A stretch of DNA of 64,000 nt from Prado023 sp963753075 (GTDB lineage: Bacteria; Actinomycetota; Actinomycetes; S36-B12; CAIYMF01): contig CAVWAR010000002.1 of the NCBI GenBank assembly GCA_963753075.1, forward strand, positions 434,001 to 498,000. The letters run 5' to 3'. The first letter of the stretch is position 1, and every line of letters begins with the position of its first letter. A model generated the notes under the pieces. The model ran no database searches. It saw nothing but the letters and a program-made list of their open reading frames with translations, and was not told where the DNA came from. Shown here in pieces: positions 53,039 to 62,635 of this stretch. The position numbers and the translations under genes are program-made.

Positions 53039-53721
53039 CCAGCGGCGGCGGGCCCGGCGGAGCCGGTGGATCCGAGCTGTCAGCGCGACCCGGCACCGAG
53101 CCGCCCGAGTGGTTCTCCGCCTTCCTGGCGGCCATCGACGGCGTCCGCGGCACGGAGCTGTCGAGGTTCACCCCGCCGCCGGACACCGAGACCCGGTCCT
53201 CCGCGGTCCTGATCCTCTTCGCCGACGGCCCAGGCGGGCCTGACGTCCTGCTCATCGAGCGGGCAGCCGACATGCGCTCGCACGCTGGGCAACCGGCCTT
53301 CCCCGGTGGCGGCGTCGACCCGGATGACGACGGTCCGGTGGCCGCCGCGCTGCGCGAGGCGCAGGAGGAGACAGGTCTGGACCCCGGGGGGGTTCAGGTC
53401 GCACGGGTCCTGCCGGACCTCTGGCTGCCTCCCAGTGGCTACAGCGTCACGCCCGTGATCGCGTACTGGCTGCGCCCGGCCCCGGTCTGGGCGGCCGACC
53501 CGCGGGAGGTGGCCCGCGCCGAGCGCATCCCGGTGGCTGATCTGGTCGACCCTGCCAACCGGGTCACCGTCGTGCATCCCTCCGGGTACCGTGGGCCCGG
53601 GTTCGAGGTTGCCGACATGCTGGTCTGGGGCTTCACAGCTGGGCTGTTGGACCGCCTGCTCGACCTGGCGGGCTGGTCGGTGCCCTGGCCGGCCGGGCGT
53701 GAGGTGGGGATCTCCTGGTGA
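53035..53721 (+). CDS. CoA-type Nudix hydrolase
   Basis: The 228-residue protein resembles coenzyme A diphosphatases. It has FPGGGVDPDDDGPVAAALREAQEETG as Nudix box and an upstream HAGQPAFPGG UPF0035-type motif. GTG 53035 overlaps the nth stop and the marP-like gene overlaps its end (both GTGA), so nth, this gene and the protease form one coupled operon (Rv3674c-Rv3671c order). Confidence 0.87.
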   Translation: MTSGGGPGGAGGSELSARPGTEPPEWFSAFLAAIDGVRGTELSRFTPPPDTETRSSAVLILFADGPGGPDVLLIERAADMRSHAGQPAFPGGGVDPDDDGPVAAALREAQEETGLDPGGVQVARVLPDLWLPPSGYSVTPVIAYWLRPAPVWAADPREVARAERIPVADLVDPANRVTVVHPSGYRGPGFEVADMLVWGFTAGLLDRLLDLAGWSVPWPAGREVGISW

Positions 53722-54896
53722 CTGCAAACTGGGTCGACATCGCCCTGCTCGTCGGACTGCTGATCGTCGCGATCGTCGGATGGCGCTCTGGGATCATCAC
53801 GACGGCCGCGTCGTTCGCCGGCTTCATCGCCGGTGCGCTGGCCGGCGCCTGGATCGTGCCGCGGCTCCTCGCCGACGCGCAGTGGCCACTGGTCATCCAG
53901 GCCATTGCCACGATCGCGGGGATGTTCGTCTTCGGGATCCTGGGACAGGCCGTCCTTGGCTTCGCGGGCCGTGCCCTGCGTGATGCCGTGGATTTCCGGC
54001 CGATCAGGATCGTGGACAGCGCCTCCGGAATGGTCGTGAGCATCCTGGCCTTCCTGCTCTGCTCCTGGATGGTCCTCTCGGTGGCTGCAACGAACTCCCT
54101 GGGCCCCGCCTCCGAGCAGGTCCGGGCCTCGCGGGGGTTCCCGCTCCTGGACCAGGTGATGGCCGGGCCCGGCGGGAGCCTGCTCGACGATGCCCGCGAG
54201 CTGCTGGCCACGATCGACGTCCCGAGTCTGCCGTTCAATCCCACCACCCTGCCCCCCGTCGACGACCCGCAGGACGTCGAGGTGTCCCCGGACGCCAGCC
54301 GGGTCGCCAACGAATCCGTGGTGCAGGTGTCGACCACGTCGACCCGGTGCGGCAGCTCGACGCTGGGATCCGGGGTGGTGGTCAGCCGCGAGCACGTGGC
54401 GACGAACGCCCATGTCGTGACCGGCGCCGGCCGGATCACCGTGCGCAACGCGGGCGACCGGAGCGTGCGGGGGGCCCGCCTCGTCCATCTCGATCCGGCC
54501 ACCGACGTGGCCATCCTCTATGTGCCCGGGCTCGAGTCCCCAGCCCCGCCCTGGACTGCGAAGGCGCCGCGCGGGACCGATGCGGTCGTGGCCGGGTTTC
54601 CCGGAGGGGGGTCGCTCAGCCTCGGGGAGGCGCGGGTCCGTGGCCAGATCCTGGTCGGTGATGACGCTGGGCCCGGCAGCCGTGAGGTGCACGTCTTCCA
54701 GGGGCTCGTGCGCCCCGGGAACTCCGGAGGTGCGCTGCTCGCCCTCGACGGCTCCGTCCTCGGGCTTGTCTTCGCCAACGCCCAGGACGACGACCGGACC
54801 GGCTTCGCCCTGACTGAGGGCGAGGTCGCCAAGGCGATCAGGAGCACCCGCGGGGCCACCGCCGACGTGCCCACGGGTGCGTGTCCCCCGAACTAG
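53718..54896 (+). CDS. MarP-like membrane serine protease
   Basis: The 392-residue protein has four N-terminal helices of the CvpA/colicin V type (about 1-150) and an extracytoplasmic trypsin-like domain (about 190-385) with catalytic His in ATNAHVVTG, Asp in DPATDVAIL, and Ser in RPGNSGGALL. MarP of M. tuberculosis is needed for acid resistance. A single cysteine lies before the GSGVV strand. Start GTG overlaps the previous gene. Confidence 0.93.
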   Translation: MTANWVDIALLVGLLIVAIVGWRSGIITTAASFAGFIAGALAGAWIVPRLLADAQWPLVIQAIATIAGMFVFGILGQAVLGFAGRALRDAVDFRPIRIVDSASGMVVSILAFLLCSWMVLSVAATNSLGPASEQVRASRGFPLLDQVMAGPGGSLLDDARELLATIDVPSLPFNPTTLPPVDDPQDVEVSPDASRVANESVVQVSTTSTRCGSSTLGSGVVVSREHVATNAHVVTGAGRITVRNAGDRSVRGARLVHLDPATDVAILYVPGLESPAPPWTAKAPRGTDAVVAGFPGGGSLSLGEARVRGQILVGDDAGPGSREVHVFQGLVRPGNSGGALLALDGSVLGLVFANAQDDDRTGFALTEGEVAKAIRSTRGATADVPTGACPPN

Positions 54897-54918
54897 CGCA
54901 CGTCCTCGGCACGACGGG

Positions 54919-55833
54919 TCACAGGGCGCTCAACCAGTCGAGCAGGACCGTGTTGAAGGTCTTCGGGTCCTCCTCATGCGGGAAGTGGCCGACCCCGGCC
55001 ATCTCGGCGTACTCGTAGGGCCCCGTCACGTAGGCCTGCGAACCCCGGGCGCTGCTCGGCAGCACGGTCGGATCGGCACTGCCCTGCACCTGCAGGACCG
55101 GAGCCAGGATGGGTGCCTTCATCCGGTTGGCGAACCGGATCCCGTCCGGGCGTGGCACGGAGCGCAGCGCCCAGCGGTCGTACTCCAGTGCACAGTGCGC
55201 CGTGTTGAGCACGAGCATCGCGGCGCGGTACATGGCGGTGGCCTCCTCGTCGGGAAACGTGGGGGTGGCCGACCACTCGTGGAGCATCGTCGCGACCTTG
55301 GCGGCGCCATCCTCGAGGAGGTCCCGCTCGGGGGTGGCCGGCACCTGGAAGCCGAAGGCGTAGGACGATGCCCGGCGCTGGCGGGGGTCGCCGAGCAGCG
55401 CGGCCCGCAGGCGTCGGGGGTGCGGCATCGATACCGGGGCGATGGCGCGGATCGCCTCGGCGTGGGTCACGGCTGCTGTCCACGCCAGCAGGCCTCCCCA
55501 GCCGTGTCCTACGACGACTGCATCGCGCTCCCCCAGCGAGCGGACCACGCCGGTGACATCGGCCGAGAGGGTGAAGGGGTCGTAGCCGCGTGGCGGGTGG
55601 TCGGACCCGGCATAGCCGCGCAGGTCCATCGCCACCGCCCGGAATCCGGCGTCGGCGAGGACCGGCAACGTGTGCCGCCACGTCCACCAGAAGGTCGGGA
55701 ACCCGTGCAGGAGCAGGACCAGCGGGCCCCGGCCCATTTCGGCGATGTGGAAGCGGGACCCGTTGGCGGCGACGTCGCGATGAGTCCAGGGACCCTCGAC
55801 GTAGACGACCCCCTCGGGGTCGGTCATGGTCAC
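54919..55833 (-). CDS. Alpha/beta hydrolase, epoxide-hydrolase-like, lacking the nucleophile
   Basis: The 304-residue protein has an alpha/beta-hydrolase fold with the oxyanion HGFPTFWWTW motif, GYAGSDHPPRGYD and a C-terminal GVGHFPHEE histidine. The nucleophile elbow reads GHGWGG (residues 109-114), so the Asp of epoxide hydrolases (GHDWGG) or Ser of esterases is replaced by Gly111. It corresponds by position to Rv3670. It may be non-catalytic or act differently. It overlaps the holin-like gene by four bases. Confidence 0.84.
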   Translation of the reverse strand: MTMTDPEGVVYVEGPWTHRDVAANGSRFHIAEMGRGPLVLLLHGFPTFWWTWRHTLPVLADAGFRAVAMDLRGYAGSDHPPRGYDPFTLSADVTGVVRSLGERDAVVVGHGWGGLLAWTAAVTHAEAIRAIAPVSMPHPRRLRAALLGDPRQRRASSYAFGFQVPATPERDLLEDGAAKVATMLHEWSATPTFPDEEATAMYRAAMLVLNTAHCALEYDRWALRSVPRPDGIRFANRMKAPILAPVLQVQGSADPTVLPSSARGSQAYVTGPYEYAEMAGVGHFPHEEDPKTFNTVLLDWLSAL

Positions 55834-56282
55834 CGAACCGGGCTCGCGACCTCGGTTCTGGTGATCGCCACCTCGGTGCCCGGGGCGCTGAAGCCCTCGC
55901 TGATCCCGGACAGGGCCGCCTTGGTCTTCTCAGCCTGATCGATGGCACGGACCGGCGGCCCGACCTTCTTGGTCCGCGACCGGCCCACCAGCGCCAGGAT
56001 CAGCGCCACCAGGATGAGGGTGCCGGCCACGATCAGGAACCCTGCCCACACCGGGAGCCCGGCTGCGACCAATCCGTAGGCACCCGACACCAGCGCGAAG
56101 ACGAAGGCCAGGAAGAGCAGGACGGCGGCCACGATGAACAGCCCTGAGGCCGCTGCGGCTTGCTTCGCGCTCTGGGAGACCTCGGCCTTGGCCAACTCGA
56201 TCTGGTCGCGGACCAGGGTCTGGGCATCGGTGATTGCCGAGTTCACCAGGGTGCTCACGCTGGCGTCGGTGTTGTCGTCCAT
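55830..56282 (-). CDS. Phage-holin-like membrane protein (DUF1469 type)
   Basis: The 150-residue protein has an amphipathic N-terminal helix (LVNSAITDAQTLVRDQIELAKAEVSQSAKQ), two transmembrane helices and a basic C-terminal stretch. It resembles the actinobacterial holin-X family (Rv3669 position); there is no phage context. ATG 56282 is chosen because AAAGGA lies 10 bases upstream. Confidence 0.8.
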   Translation of the reverse strand: MDDNTDASVSTLVNSAITDAQTLVRDQIELAKAEVSQSAKQAAAASGLFIVAAVLLFLAFVFALVSGAYGLVAAGLPVWAGFLIVAGTLILVALILALVGRSRTKKVGPPVRAIDQAEKTKAALSGISEGFSAPGTEVAITRTEVASPVR

Positions 56283-56365
56283 CCGCAGGTCCTTTCGGAG
56301 AAGTCGCGGCAAGGCTACCGCGGGGCGGGGTGGGGCTGCGTGGCGGCGGGTCAGGTCAGCTCCGA

Positions 56366-57670
56366 CTACGACTCCCGCTCGTAGACGTCAGGGATGCCAT
56401 CGCCGTCGATGTCGGCGGCCTCCTCGGCCACGAGGGCGTCGAGCGCTCGACGGCGTCCTCGCAGGACGAGCGTGGAGATGGCTGCGGCCCCCAGGGTCGC
56501 GGCCAGGATTCCGACCTTCGCGTCGTTGAGCAACGTCGGGTCACCATCGAACGCCAACTCGGCGATCAACAGGCTGACGGTGAAGCCGATGCCGGCCAGG
56601 ACACCGACCGCCGCAACGTCCGCCCAGCGAAGGTCCGGGTTCAGGGAGGCACGGGTGAACCGTGCGGTCAGATAGGCGCCACCGATCACACCGATCGGCT
56701 TGCCGACCAGCAGCCCGACGAGGACCCCGAGGGTGACGGGGGAGGTCAGGGTGTCGGCGAGCGACTGGACCGCCTCATTGCTCCCCACGTTGAGCACGGT
56801 CACCCCGGCGCTCGTGAAGGCGAAGAGCGGTAGGGCGACGCCCGAGACGAATGGGCGCAGCACATGATCGGCCCGCTCGCCGGGCGACTGCGCCTCCCCC
56901 GGGTCGCGAGCCACGCGGGTGGCCAGGCCCATGGCGACACCGGCAACGGTCGCGTGCACCCCCGACTCGTGGGTCGTGTACCAGATCAGCAGGAACAGGG
57001 GCAGGTAGATGCCCCACGCTGCGGCCTTGCCCTTGAACCGACGATGTTGCAGGAACCACCACACGCCAACCAGTGCCACGGAGATCGCGAAGTAGCCGGG
57101 TTCGAACTTGTCGGAGTAGAAGATGGCGATCACGGTGATCGCCCCGAGGTCGTCGACCACCGCCAGCGTCAGAAGGAACGCGCGCAGGGCCAGCGGCAGA
57201 CCGCGCCCCATGATCGCCAGGACTGCCAGGGCGAAGGCTATGTCGGTGGCCATCGGGATGCCCCAGCCGGTCCGTCCGACCGGGTCCGACCATGTGATCG
57301 CGACGTAGATCAGGGCGGGCACGATCATGCCGCCGATGGCTGCGAGGACTGGGACAGCGGCCTGGGACGGCTTGCTCAGGGTTCCCATCTGGACCTCGTG
57401 CTTGAGCTCGACCCCCGCCAGGAAGAAGAAGAACGCAAGCAGGAAGTCGGCGGCCCAGACACTCAGTGGCAGGTGCAGGCCGAGTGCCTCCGGGCCGACC
57501 TCGGTGCTGATCAGTGCCGTGTAGGAGTCGACCAACGGCGAGTTTGCCCAGACCAGCGCGATGCCTGCTGCGGCCAGCATGAGCATGCCGCCGACGGTCT
57601 CCAGCCGGAGTACCCACAGCAGCCACCCGCGCTCGGACAGCGAGGGACGGTCCAAGAATTGCTCACCCAT
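56366..57670 (-). CDS. nhaA: Na+/H+ antiporter NhaA with an acidic calcium-loop-like tail
   Basis: The 434-residue antiporter exchanges Na+ for H+ across the membrane. The paired aspartates of the ion site are in LAVVDDLGAI, with WANSPL and GIGFTVSLLI also typical. The last 15 residues read DIDGDGIPDVYERES, a DxDGDG motif like thrombospondin type 3 or EF-hand-like calcium loops, unusual for NhaA. The ATG at 57670 is chosen; the frame stays open upstream only because it lies antisense to mnhA. It is divergent from mnhA. Confidence 0.93.
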   Translation of the reverse strand: MGEQFLDRPSLSERGWLLWVLRLETVGGMLMLAAAGIALVWANSPLVDSYTALISTEVGPEALGLHLPLSVWAADFLLAFFFFLAGVELKHEVQMGTLSKPSQAAVPVLAAIGGMIVPALIYVAITWSDPVGRTGWGIPMATDIAFALAVLAIMGRGLPLALRAFLLTLAVVDDLGAITVIAIFYSDKFEPGYFAISVALVGVWWFLQHRRFKGKAAAWGIYLPLFLLIWYTTHESGVHATVAGVAMGLATRVARDPGEAQSPGERADHVLRPFVSGVALPLFAFTSAGVTVLNVGSNEAVQSLADTLTSPVTLGVLVGLLVGKPIGVIGGAYLTARFTRASLNPDLRWADVAAVGVLAGIGFTVSLLIAELAFDGDPTLLNDAKVGILAATLGAAAISTLVLRGRRRALDALVAEEAADIDGDGIPDVYERES

Positions 57671-57880
57671 AGGTGGGCAATCATGACAGACGCCGGGGTG
57701 GGGGGCAGGCGTGCGCCGCCGCCCGGCATGCGCCGAACCGATGCCGGAGGCTCCGCTCGAGAGGCGCATCGCAGCAACATCCGGTCCAGGTCCGTTTCGG
57801 GGTACCACGCAGCCGAGCCGGGCGGTGGTCGGCGGATCCCCGGGTGCCCCGGACCGCCCGGACCGCGAGCCGGCAGCAGC

Positions 57881-57886
57881 TAGGGT
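57881..57886 (+). promoter_or_regulatory. -10 box of mnhA in the nhaA-mnhA gap
   Basis: TAGGGT ends six bases before the mnhA GTG (leaderless type). The rest of the 222-base divergent gap holds no gene that I can see. Confidence 0.55.
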
Positions 57887-57892
57887 TGGCGC

Positions 57893-60625
57893 GTGCTGAT
57901 CACGGCGGTCCTGCTCATGGCAGGTGCCGCTGCCGTGGTGCCGCTGCTGAACAGGTCGTTGGGCCGGGCGACCGGGTACCCGCTGGCCGGTGTGTTCCTG
58001 GTGGCAGCGGGCCTGCTGCTGCTCGATGCCCCCGAGGTGCTGGACGGCGGGGTGATCGAGCAGTCGTGGAGCTGGGTCCCGTCGTTCGGCGTGGACTTCA
58101 CGTTGCGGCTCAACGGGCTCGCACTGCTGTTCTCCATGCTCGTGCTCGGGGTGGGCGCCCTGGTGATGAGCTACGCCCCGCAGTACCTGTCGCCCGACCA
58201 CGACCACGGCCGGTTGTACGGGATCCTGACGGCGTTCGCCACAGCGATGCTCGGCCTGGTCCTGGCCGGCGACCTCGTGCTGCTCGTGGTCTTCTGGGAG
58301 CTGACCACCCTGGCGAGCTTCCTGCTCGTGGCAGGCCGGGGGACGGTGGGCTCCCGGCCTGCGACCAGAGCGCTGTTCGTGACCGCCGGGGGTGGGCTGG
58401 CCCTGCTGGGGGCGGTGGTGCTTCTGGTCGTGCGCACGGGCAGCAGTGACATCGCCACCGTCCTGGTGGAGGCGCCGGCGGCGCTGAGCGGGTGGGAGCT
58501 CGGCGTGGTCGGGGTGCTGGTGATGCTGGCCGCGTTCACCAAGTCCGCCCAGCTGCCGTTCCACTTCTGGCTGCCCGGGGCGATGGTCGCGATCACCCCG
58601 GTCAGCGCGTACCTGCATGCCGCGACGCTGGTCAAGGCCGGTATCTACCTGCTGCTGCTGTTCTCTCCGTTGTTCGCCAACACCCCCGGCTGGCACCTGA
58701 CGCTGATGGCAGTGGGCCTGTCCACGTCCGTGTTCGGCGCCTACCAGGCCCTGAAGCAGAACGACCTCAAGGCGCTGCTGGCCTACTCCACCGTGAGCCA
58801 GCTGGGTCTCATGATCGCTCTGGTTGGAGTGGGGACGGCGGCCTCCCTCGCCGCAGCCACGGTGCTCGTCGCAGCGCACGCGCTGTTCAAAGCGACCCTG
58901 TTCATGCTGGTCGGCATCATCGACCGGGAGGCGGGCAGCCGGGACATCCGCCAGCTGTCGGGCCTGTGGCGGGCCATGCCGGTGACCGCCGGGCTGACTG
59001 CCCTGGCAGCGATGTCGATGGCCGGGCTGCCGCCATTGGTCGGCTTCGTGGCCAAGGAGGAGGCGTTCTACGCCTTCCTCGGCACCGGGCAGGCCGAGTG
59101 GGCCCAGGGGGGGCTGTGGGCGGGCCTGATCGCTGCGGGCGTGGCGGTGATCGGTGCGGCGATGACCTTCGCCTACAGCGCGCGGATCATCGCCGGGACC
59201 TTCGCGGGTCCCCTGCTGCAGACCAATCTGTACGAGCCGCCTGCCCTGTTCCTCGCCCCGGCGGCGGTCCCGGCCGTCCTCGGCCTGATCCTGGGCCTGT
59301 TCCCCTTCGTGCTCAACGACCTGGTCACGCGGGCGGTGGTCGACACCGGGTTCACCGAGACCGAGGCCGGCCTTGCCCTCTGGCACGGGTTCACGCCGGC
59401 CCTCGGGCTCTCGGCCACGGCCATCGGCCTGGGCATCTTCGTGCACCTGCGGCGCCACAAGCTGGCCGGCCTGGCGGCGTCGGAGGCCCCGGACATGCTC
59501 GGTCCTGCCGTGTTCGATCGCGGGTGGGACGCCACGCTGAGGTTCGGAGCCAGGGTCGGGCGCACGAGCCACGTGGATACCGCGGGCACGCATCTGGTGG
59601 GTGTCCTGGTGCTCGTGCTCGGCCTGGCGGGGATCGGCTGGCTGGTGATCCCAGATCTGACGCCGGCCGTGCCGGGGATCGCCCAGCCGGGGGACTGGCT
59701 GGTCCTGGCCGTGCTCATCCCGGCCGTCCTGGCGCTGGCCCGGGTTCGCGACGGGCTGGCCGCCCTGGTCCTGGCCGGGGTGATCGGCGTGACCCTGTCC
59801 GCCTGGCTGATGCTGTTGGGCGCCCCGGATGTGGCGCTCACCCTGCTGCTCGTGGAGATCCTCACCGTGGTCGTGGCTGCCCCCGTCCTGGCAGGCATGC
59901 CGGATCGCGCCCCGCGGCCGGTCGGTCCGGCCCACGTGGTCGGCGCCGGGGCGGTCGGGGTGCTCACGGCCGTGGCCGTCGTGGTGTTCACCGGACGGCG
60001 GGAGCGCTCGGCTGTCTCTGAGTACTTCCTCGCCGAGGCCGAGGGGGCCACCGGAGGCAGCAACGTCGTCAACACGATCCTGGTCGACTTCCGCGGGCTG
60101 GACACCCTCGGCGAGATCGTCGTCCTCGCCGCGGCGGCCCTCGGCCTGGTCGTCGCGGTGCGGGGTGCCGGGTCGACCCGGTCGGGCCTTCGTGACGCCC
60201 TGGGTGCCGGTGAGGAGGCGATCCTCCGAGTTGGCGCGGTCGTCGTCCTGCCGCTGCTGGCCCTCGTCGCGGTGGTGCTGTTCGTGCGCGGACACGACGA
60301 GCCGGGTGGTGGCTTCATCGCCGGGTTGGTGGCCGGAGCCGCCCTGGCGGTGGCCCGCGTCTCCGGGATCCAGGTCCGACTGCCCCGAGTGCCGCTGATC
60401 GTCGGGGTGGGACTGCTGCTGGCCGTGGGGATCGGGCTCGCGGGACTGGCGGTGGAGGGTGCGTTCCTGCAGCCCATGAAGCTGACGCTGCCGGGGGTCG
60501 AGGGATACGTGACCTCATCCCTGGTCTTCGACCTCGGCGTCGTCCTCGTGGTCGTCGGGCTGGTCCAGTCGGCCCTGGACAACCTCGGTCTGCGCCGCGA
60601 GGACCGGATCGAGGTGCCGTCATGA
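57893..60625 (+). CDS. mnhA: Mrp antiporter subunit A fused to subunit B
   Basis: The 910-residue protein is the large NuoL-like subunit of the Mrp (Mnh) multi-subunit Na+/H+ antiporter, with ALLAYSTVSQLG, FHFWLPGAM and AAMSMAGLPPLVGF. The C-terminal part (about 770-910, RGHDEPGGGFIAGLVAG) is the MnhB domain, so A and B are fused. mnhC starts in an ATGA overlap. The start is GTG. Confidence 0.95.
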   Translation: MLITAVLLMAGAAAVVPLLNRSLGRATGYPLAGVFLVAAGLLLLDAPEVLDGGVIEQSWSWVPSFGVDFTLRLNGLALLFSMLVLGVGALVMSYAPQYLSPDHDHGRLYGILTAFATAMLGLVLAGDLVLLVVFWELTTLASFLLVAGRGTVGSRPATRALFVTAGGGLALLGAVVLLVVRTGSSDIATVLVEAPAALSGWELGVVGVLVMLAAFTKSAQLPFHFWLPGAMVAITPVSAYLHAATLVKAGIYLLLLFSPLFANTPGWHLTLMAVGLSTSVFGAYQALKQNDLKALLAYSTVSQLGLMIALVGVGTAASLAAATVLVAAHALFKATLFMLVGIIDREAGSRDIRQLSGLWRAMPVTAGLTALAAMSMAGLPPLVGFVAKEEAFYAFLGTGQAEWAQGGLWAGLIAAGVAVIGAAMTFAYSARIIAGTFAGPLLQTNLYEPPALFLAPAAVPAVLGLILGLFPFVLNDLVTRAVVDTGFTETEAGLALWHGFTPALGLSATAIGLGIFVHLRRHKLAGLAASEAPDMLGPAVFDRGWDATLRFGARVGRTSHVDTAGTHLVGVLVLVLGLAGIGWLVIPDLTPAVPGIAQPGDWLVLAVLIPAVLALARVRDGLAALVLAGVIGVTLSAWLMLLGAPDVALTLLLVEILTVVVAAPVLAGMPDRAPRPVGPAHVVGAGAVGVLTAVAVVVFTGRRERSAVSEYFLAEAEGATGGSNVVNTILVDFRGLDTLGEIVVLAAAALGLVVAVRGAGSTRSGLRDALGAGEEAILRVGAVVVLPLLALVAVVLFVRGHDEPGGGFIAGLVAGAALAVARVSGIQVRLPRVPLIVGVGLLLAVGIGLAGLAVEGAFLQPMKLTLPGVEGYVTSSLVFDLGVVLVVVGLVQSALDNLGLRREDRIEVPS

Positions 60626-60984
60626 CCCTGGCGATTGCTGCGGGGCTGCTGGCCGCCGTGGGAGCCTGGCTGGTCATCCGTGGTGGGGCGATCCGGCTCA
60701 TCCTGGGCTTCATCCTGCTCGGGCACGCCGCGAACCTCGTGATCATCTCCGCCGGGGTCACAGACAAACGCTCCGCCCCCATCACCGGCGCCGGGCTCGA
60801 CCCCGCCACGGCCGCCGACCCCCTCCCGCAGGCGTTCGTGCTCACGGCCATCGTCATCACGTTCGGCGTGACGGTCTACCTGCTGTCCCTGGTGTCCCGG
60901 AACAAGGAGGCCGAGGTGGTCGTGGCCGGTGGCGATCCCGGGCCCGGCCCTGCGTCAGGCGACGAGCCGGAGGTCAGCCCATGA
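60622..60984 (+). CDS. mnhC: Mrp antiporter subunit C
   Basis: The 120-residue NuoK-like subunit has three helices and the conserved LGHAANLVIIS and DPLPQAFVLTAIVI segments. It overlaps mnhA and mnhD by four bases each (ATGA). Confidence 0.94.
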   Translation: MTLAIAAGLLAAVGAWLVIRGGAIRLILGFILLGHAANLVIISAGVTDKRSAPITGAGLDPATAADPLPQAFVLTAIVITFGVTVYLLSLVSRNKEAEVVVAGGDPGPGPASGDEPEVSP

Positions 60985-62552
60985 GCGCCTGGCTGCCACT
61001 GTTCGTCGCCGGACCACTTCTTGCCGCGGTCATCTGCCTTGTGGTGCGCCCCCCGTGGGTGGGCCGCGCACTCGTACTTGTCACGCCCGCGCTGGTCATG
61101 CTTGGGGGAGTCGCCCTGGTTGGTGCCACCAGCGACGGCACGGTGATCGTGGCCCAGGTGGCCGGCTGGCCGGCCGGGATCGCGATCCCCTTCGTCGCCG
61201 ACCTGCTCAGCTCCCTGATGCTGGTCGTCTCCGGCCTGCTCGTCCTTGCCTCCGTGAGCTTCGCGCTGCGCACCGGCCACGGCCAGGACCGACTGTTCGC
61301 CCCCCTGGTCCTGATGATGACCGCAGGTGTCTATGGCGCCTACCTGACCGCGGACCTGTTCAACCTGTTCGTCATGATCGAGGTGGCCCTGCTGCCCTCC
61401 TACGTGCTGCTGGCCTGGCGGGGCACCCCCGGGGCGGTCCGGGCCGCGCGGCTGTACCTGACGGTGAACCTGGCCGCCTCCACGCTGTTCCTGATCGGCT
61501 TGGGGGCCGTGTACGGCACCGCGGGGACGGTCAACCTCGCCGCGCTCGCGGGGGCTGGAGCCACTCCTGTGATCGGCGTGGCAGTGGCGGTCGTGCTGGT
61601 CGCGCTGACCGTGAAGGGCGCGCTCGTACCCACCCACACGTGGCTGCCGGCCACCTACCCGAGGGCCACCCCCGCGATCACCGCCCTGTTCTCCGGCCTG
61701 CTGACCAAGATCGGCGTCTACGCCCTGATCAGGGTCATCACCGTGGTCTACGATTCCGGGCCGGTGGTCGTCGCCACCGTCATCGTCCTGACCCTGGTGA
61801 GCATGGTGATAGGTGTGCTGGGCGCCCTGGGCGAGGGCACGGTGCGTGGGGTGCTGTCGTTCCACATGGTCAGCCAGGTCGGCTACATCCTGGTCGGGCT
61901 GGCCCTCGCCGGGTCGATCGGGTTGGCGGCCGTCGTGTTCTACCTCATCCACCACACGGTGGTGAAGACCTCGCTGTTCCTGAGCGTGGGAGCTGTCGAG
62001 GTGCGCCGCGCGACCGGGCGGATCTCCAGCCTCGGCGGGGTCGCCGCCGAGCACCGCTGGGTGGCCCTGGCGTTCCTGTTCGGGGCCCTGTCGCTGACCG
62101 GGATCCCGCCGTTCTCCGGGTTCTGGGCCAAGCTCGGGGTGCTCGCAGCGGCCCTGGAGGCGGGCAGTCCGGTGGTGTTCGCCGTGGCACTGCTCGTCAG
62201 CCTCGGCACCCTGATGTCGATGCTCAAGCTCGGCACCGGGGTGTTCTGGGGCGAGGCGCCGTCACCGGCGGCGCAGGCCGGCCCGGCGATCGGCCCCTTC
62301 GATGAACTCGCTCCGGGTGGCGGACCTGATGGGGCGGCTGAGCACGCCGCTGTGGCCACGCTGGCACCGAAGTCGGAAGCCGAGTCGGACACGGAGCCCT
62401 GGTCGGCCGGCCTGGTCGCCCCGGGTCTGGTGCTGGCCTGCCTGAGCCTGGCCGTGGGCCTCTACCCGGAGCCACTGCTGGCTCTGGCCGAGCAGGCCGG
62501 CGCCACGCTGGCCGACCCGAGCGCCTACGTCGAGGCGGTGCTGGGCCCATGA
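60981..62552 (+). CDS. mnhD: Mrp antiporter subunit D
   Basis: The 523-residue NuoN/M-like subunit has VKGALVPTHTWLPATYP, LSFHMVSQVGYILVG and SLTGIPPFSGFWAK motifs. It is a proton-translocating component. Its stop overlaps the start of a 28-residue ORF (ATGA). Confidence 0.94.
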   Translation: MSAWLPLFVAGPLLAAVICLVVRPPWVGRALVLVTPALVMLGGVALVGATSDGTVIVAQVAGWPAGIAIPFVADLLSSLMLVVSGLLVLASVSFALRTGHGQDRLFAPLVLMMTAGVYGAYLTADLFNLFVMIEVALLPSYVLLAWRGTPGAVRAARLYLTVNLAASTLFLIGLGAVYGTAGTVNLAALAGAGATPVIGVAVAVVLVALTVKGALVPTHTWLPATYPRATPAITALFSGLLTKIGVYALIRVITVVYDSGPVVVATVIVLTLVSMVIGVLGALGEGTVRGVLSFHMVSQVGYILVGLALAGSIGLAAVVFYLIHHTVVKTSLFLSVGAVEVRRATGRISSLGGVAAEHRWVALAFLFGALSLTGIPPFSGFWAKLGVLAAALEAGSPVVFAVALLVSLGTLMSMLKLGTGVFWGEAPSPAAQAGPAIGPFDELAPGGGPDGAAEHAAVATLAPKSEAESDTEPWSAGLVAPGLVLACLSLAVGLYPEPLLALAEQAGATLADPSAYVEAVLGP

Positions 62553-62635
62553 CACCGCGTGAGTCAACCTCAGGTCGCCGAGTCCCAACAACGGATGCCC
62601 ACATGACGCCCGCACGAAGGATGGTGCCCCAGTGA
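62549..62635 (+). CDS. 28-codon coupled ORF between mnhD and mnhE
   Basis: ATG 62549 overlaps the mnhD stop (ATGA) and the ORF's TGA overlaps the mnhE GTG (GTGA). The product begins MTPRESTSGRRVP and has no hydrophobic segment. It bridges the two genes by translational coupling and may be only a coupling device or a degraded remnant of the mnhE N-terminus. Confidence 0.4.
   Translation: MTPRESTSGRRVPTTDAHMTPARRMVPQ

Noticed and set aside
57671..60295. Upstream extension of the nhaA frame to a 1309-residue reading
   Set aside because: It lies antisense to mnhA and is a GC-rich shadow; NhaA starts normally at ATG 57670.
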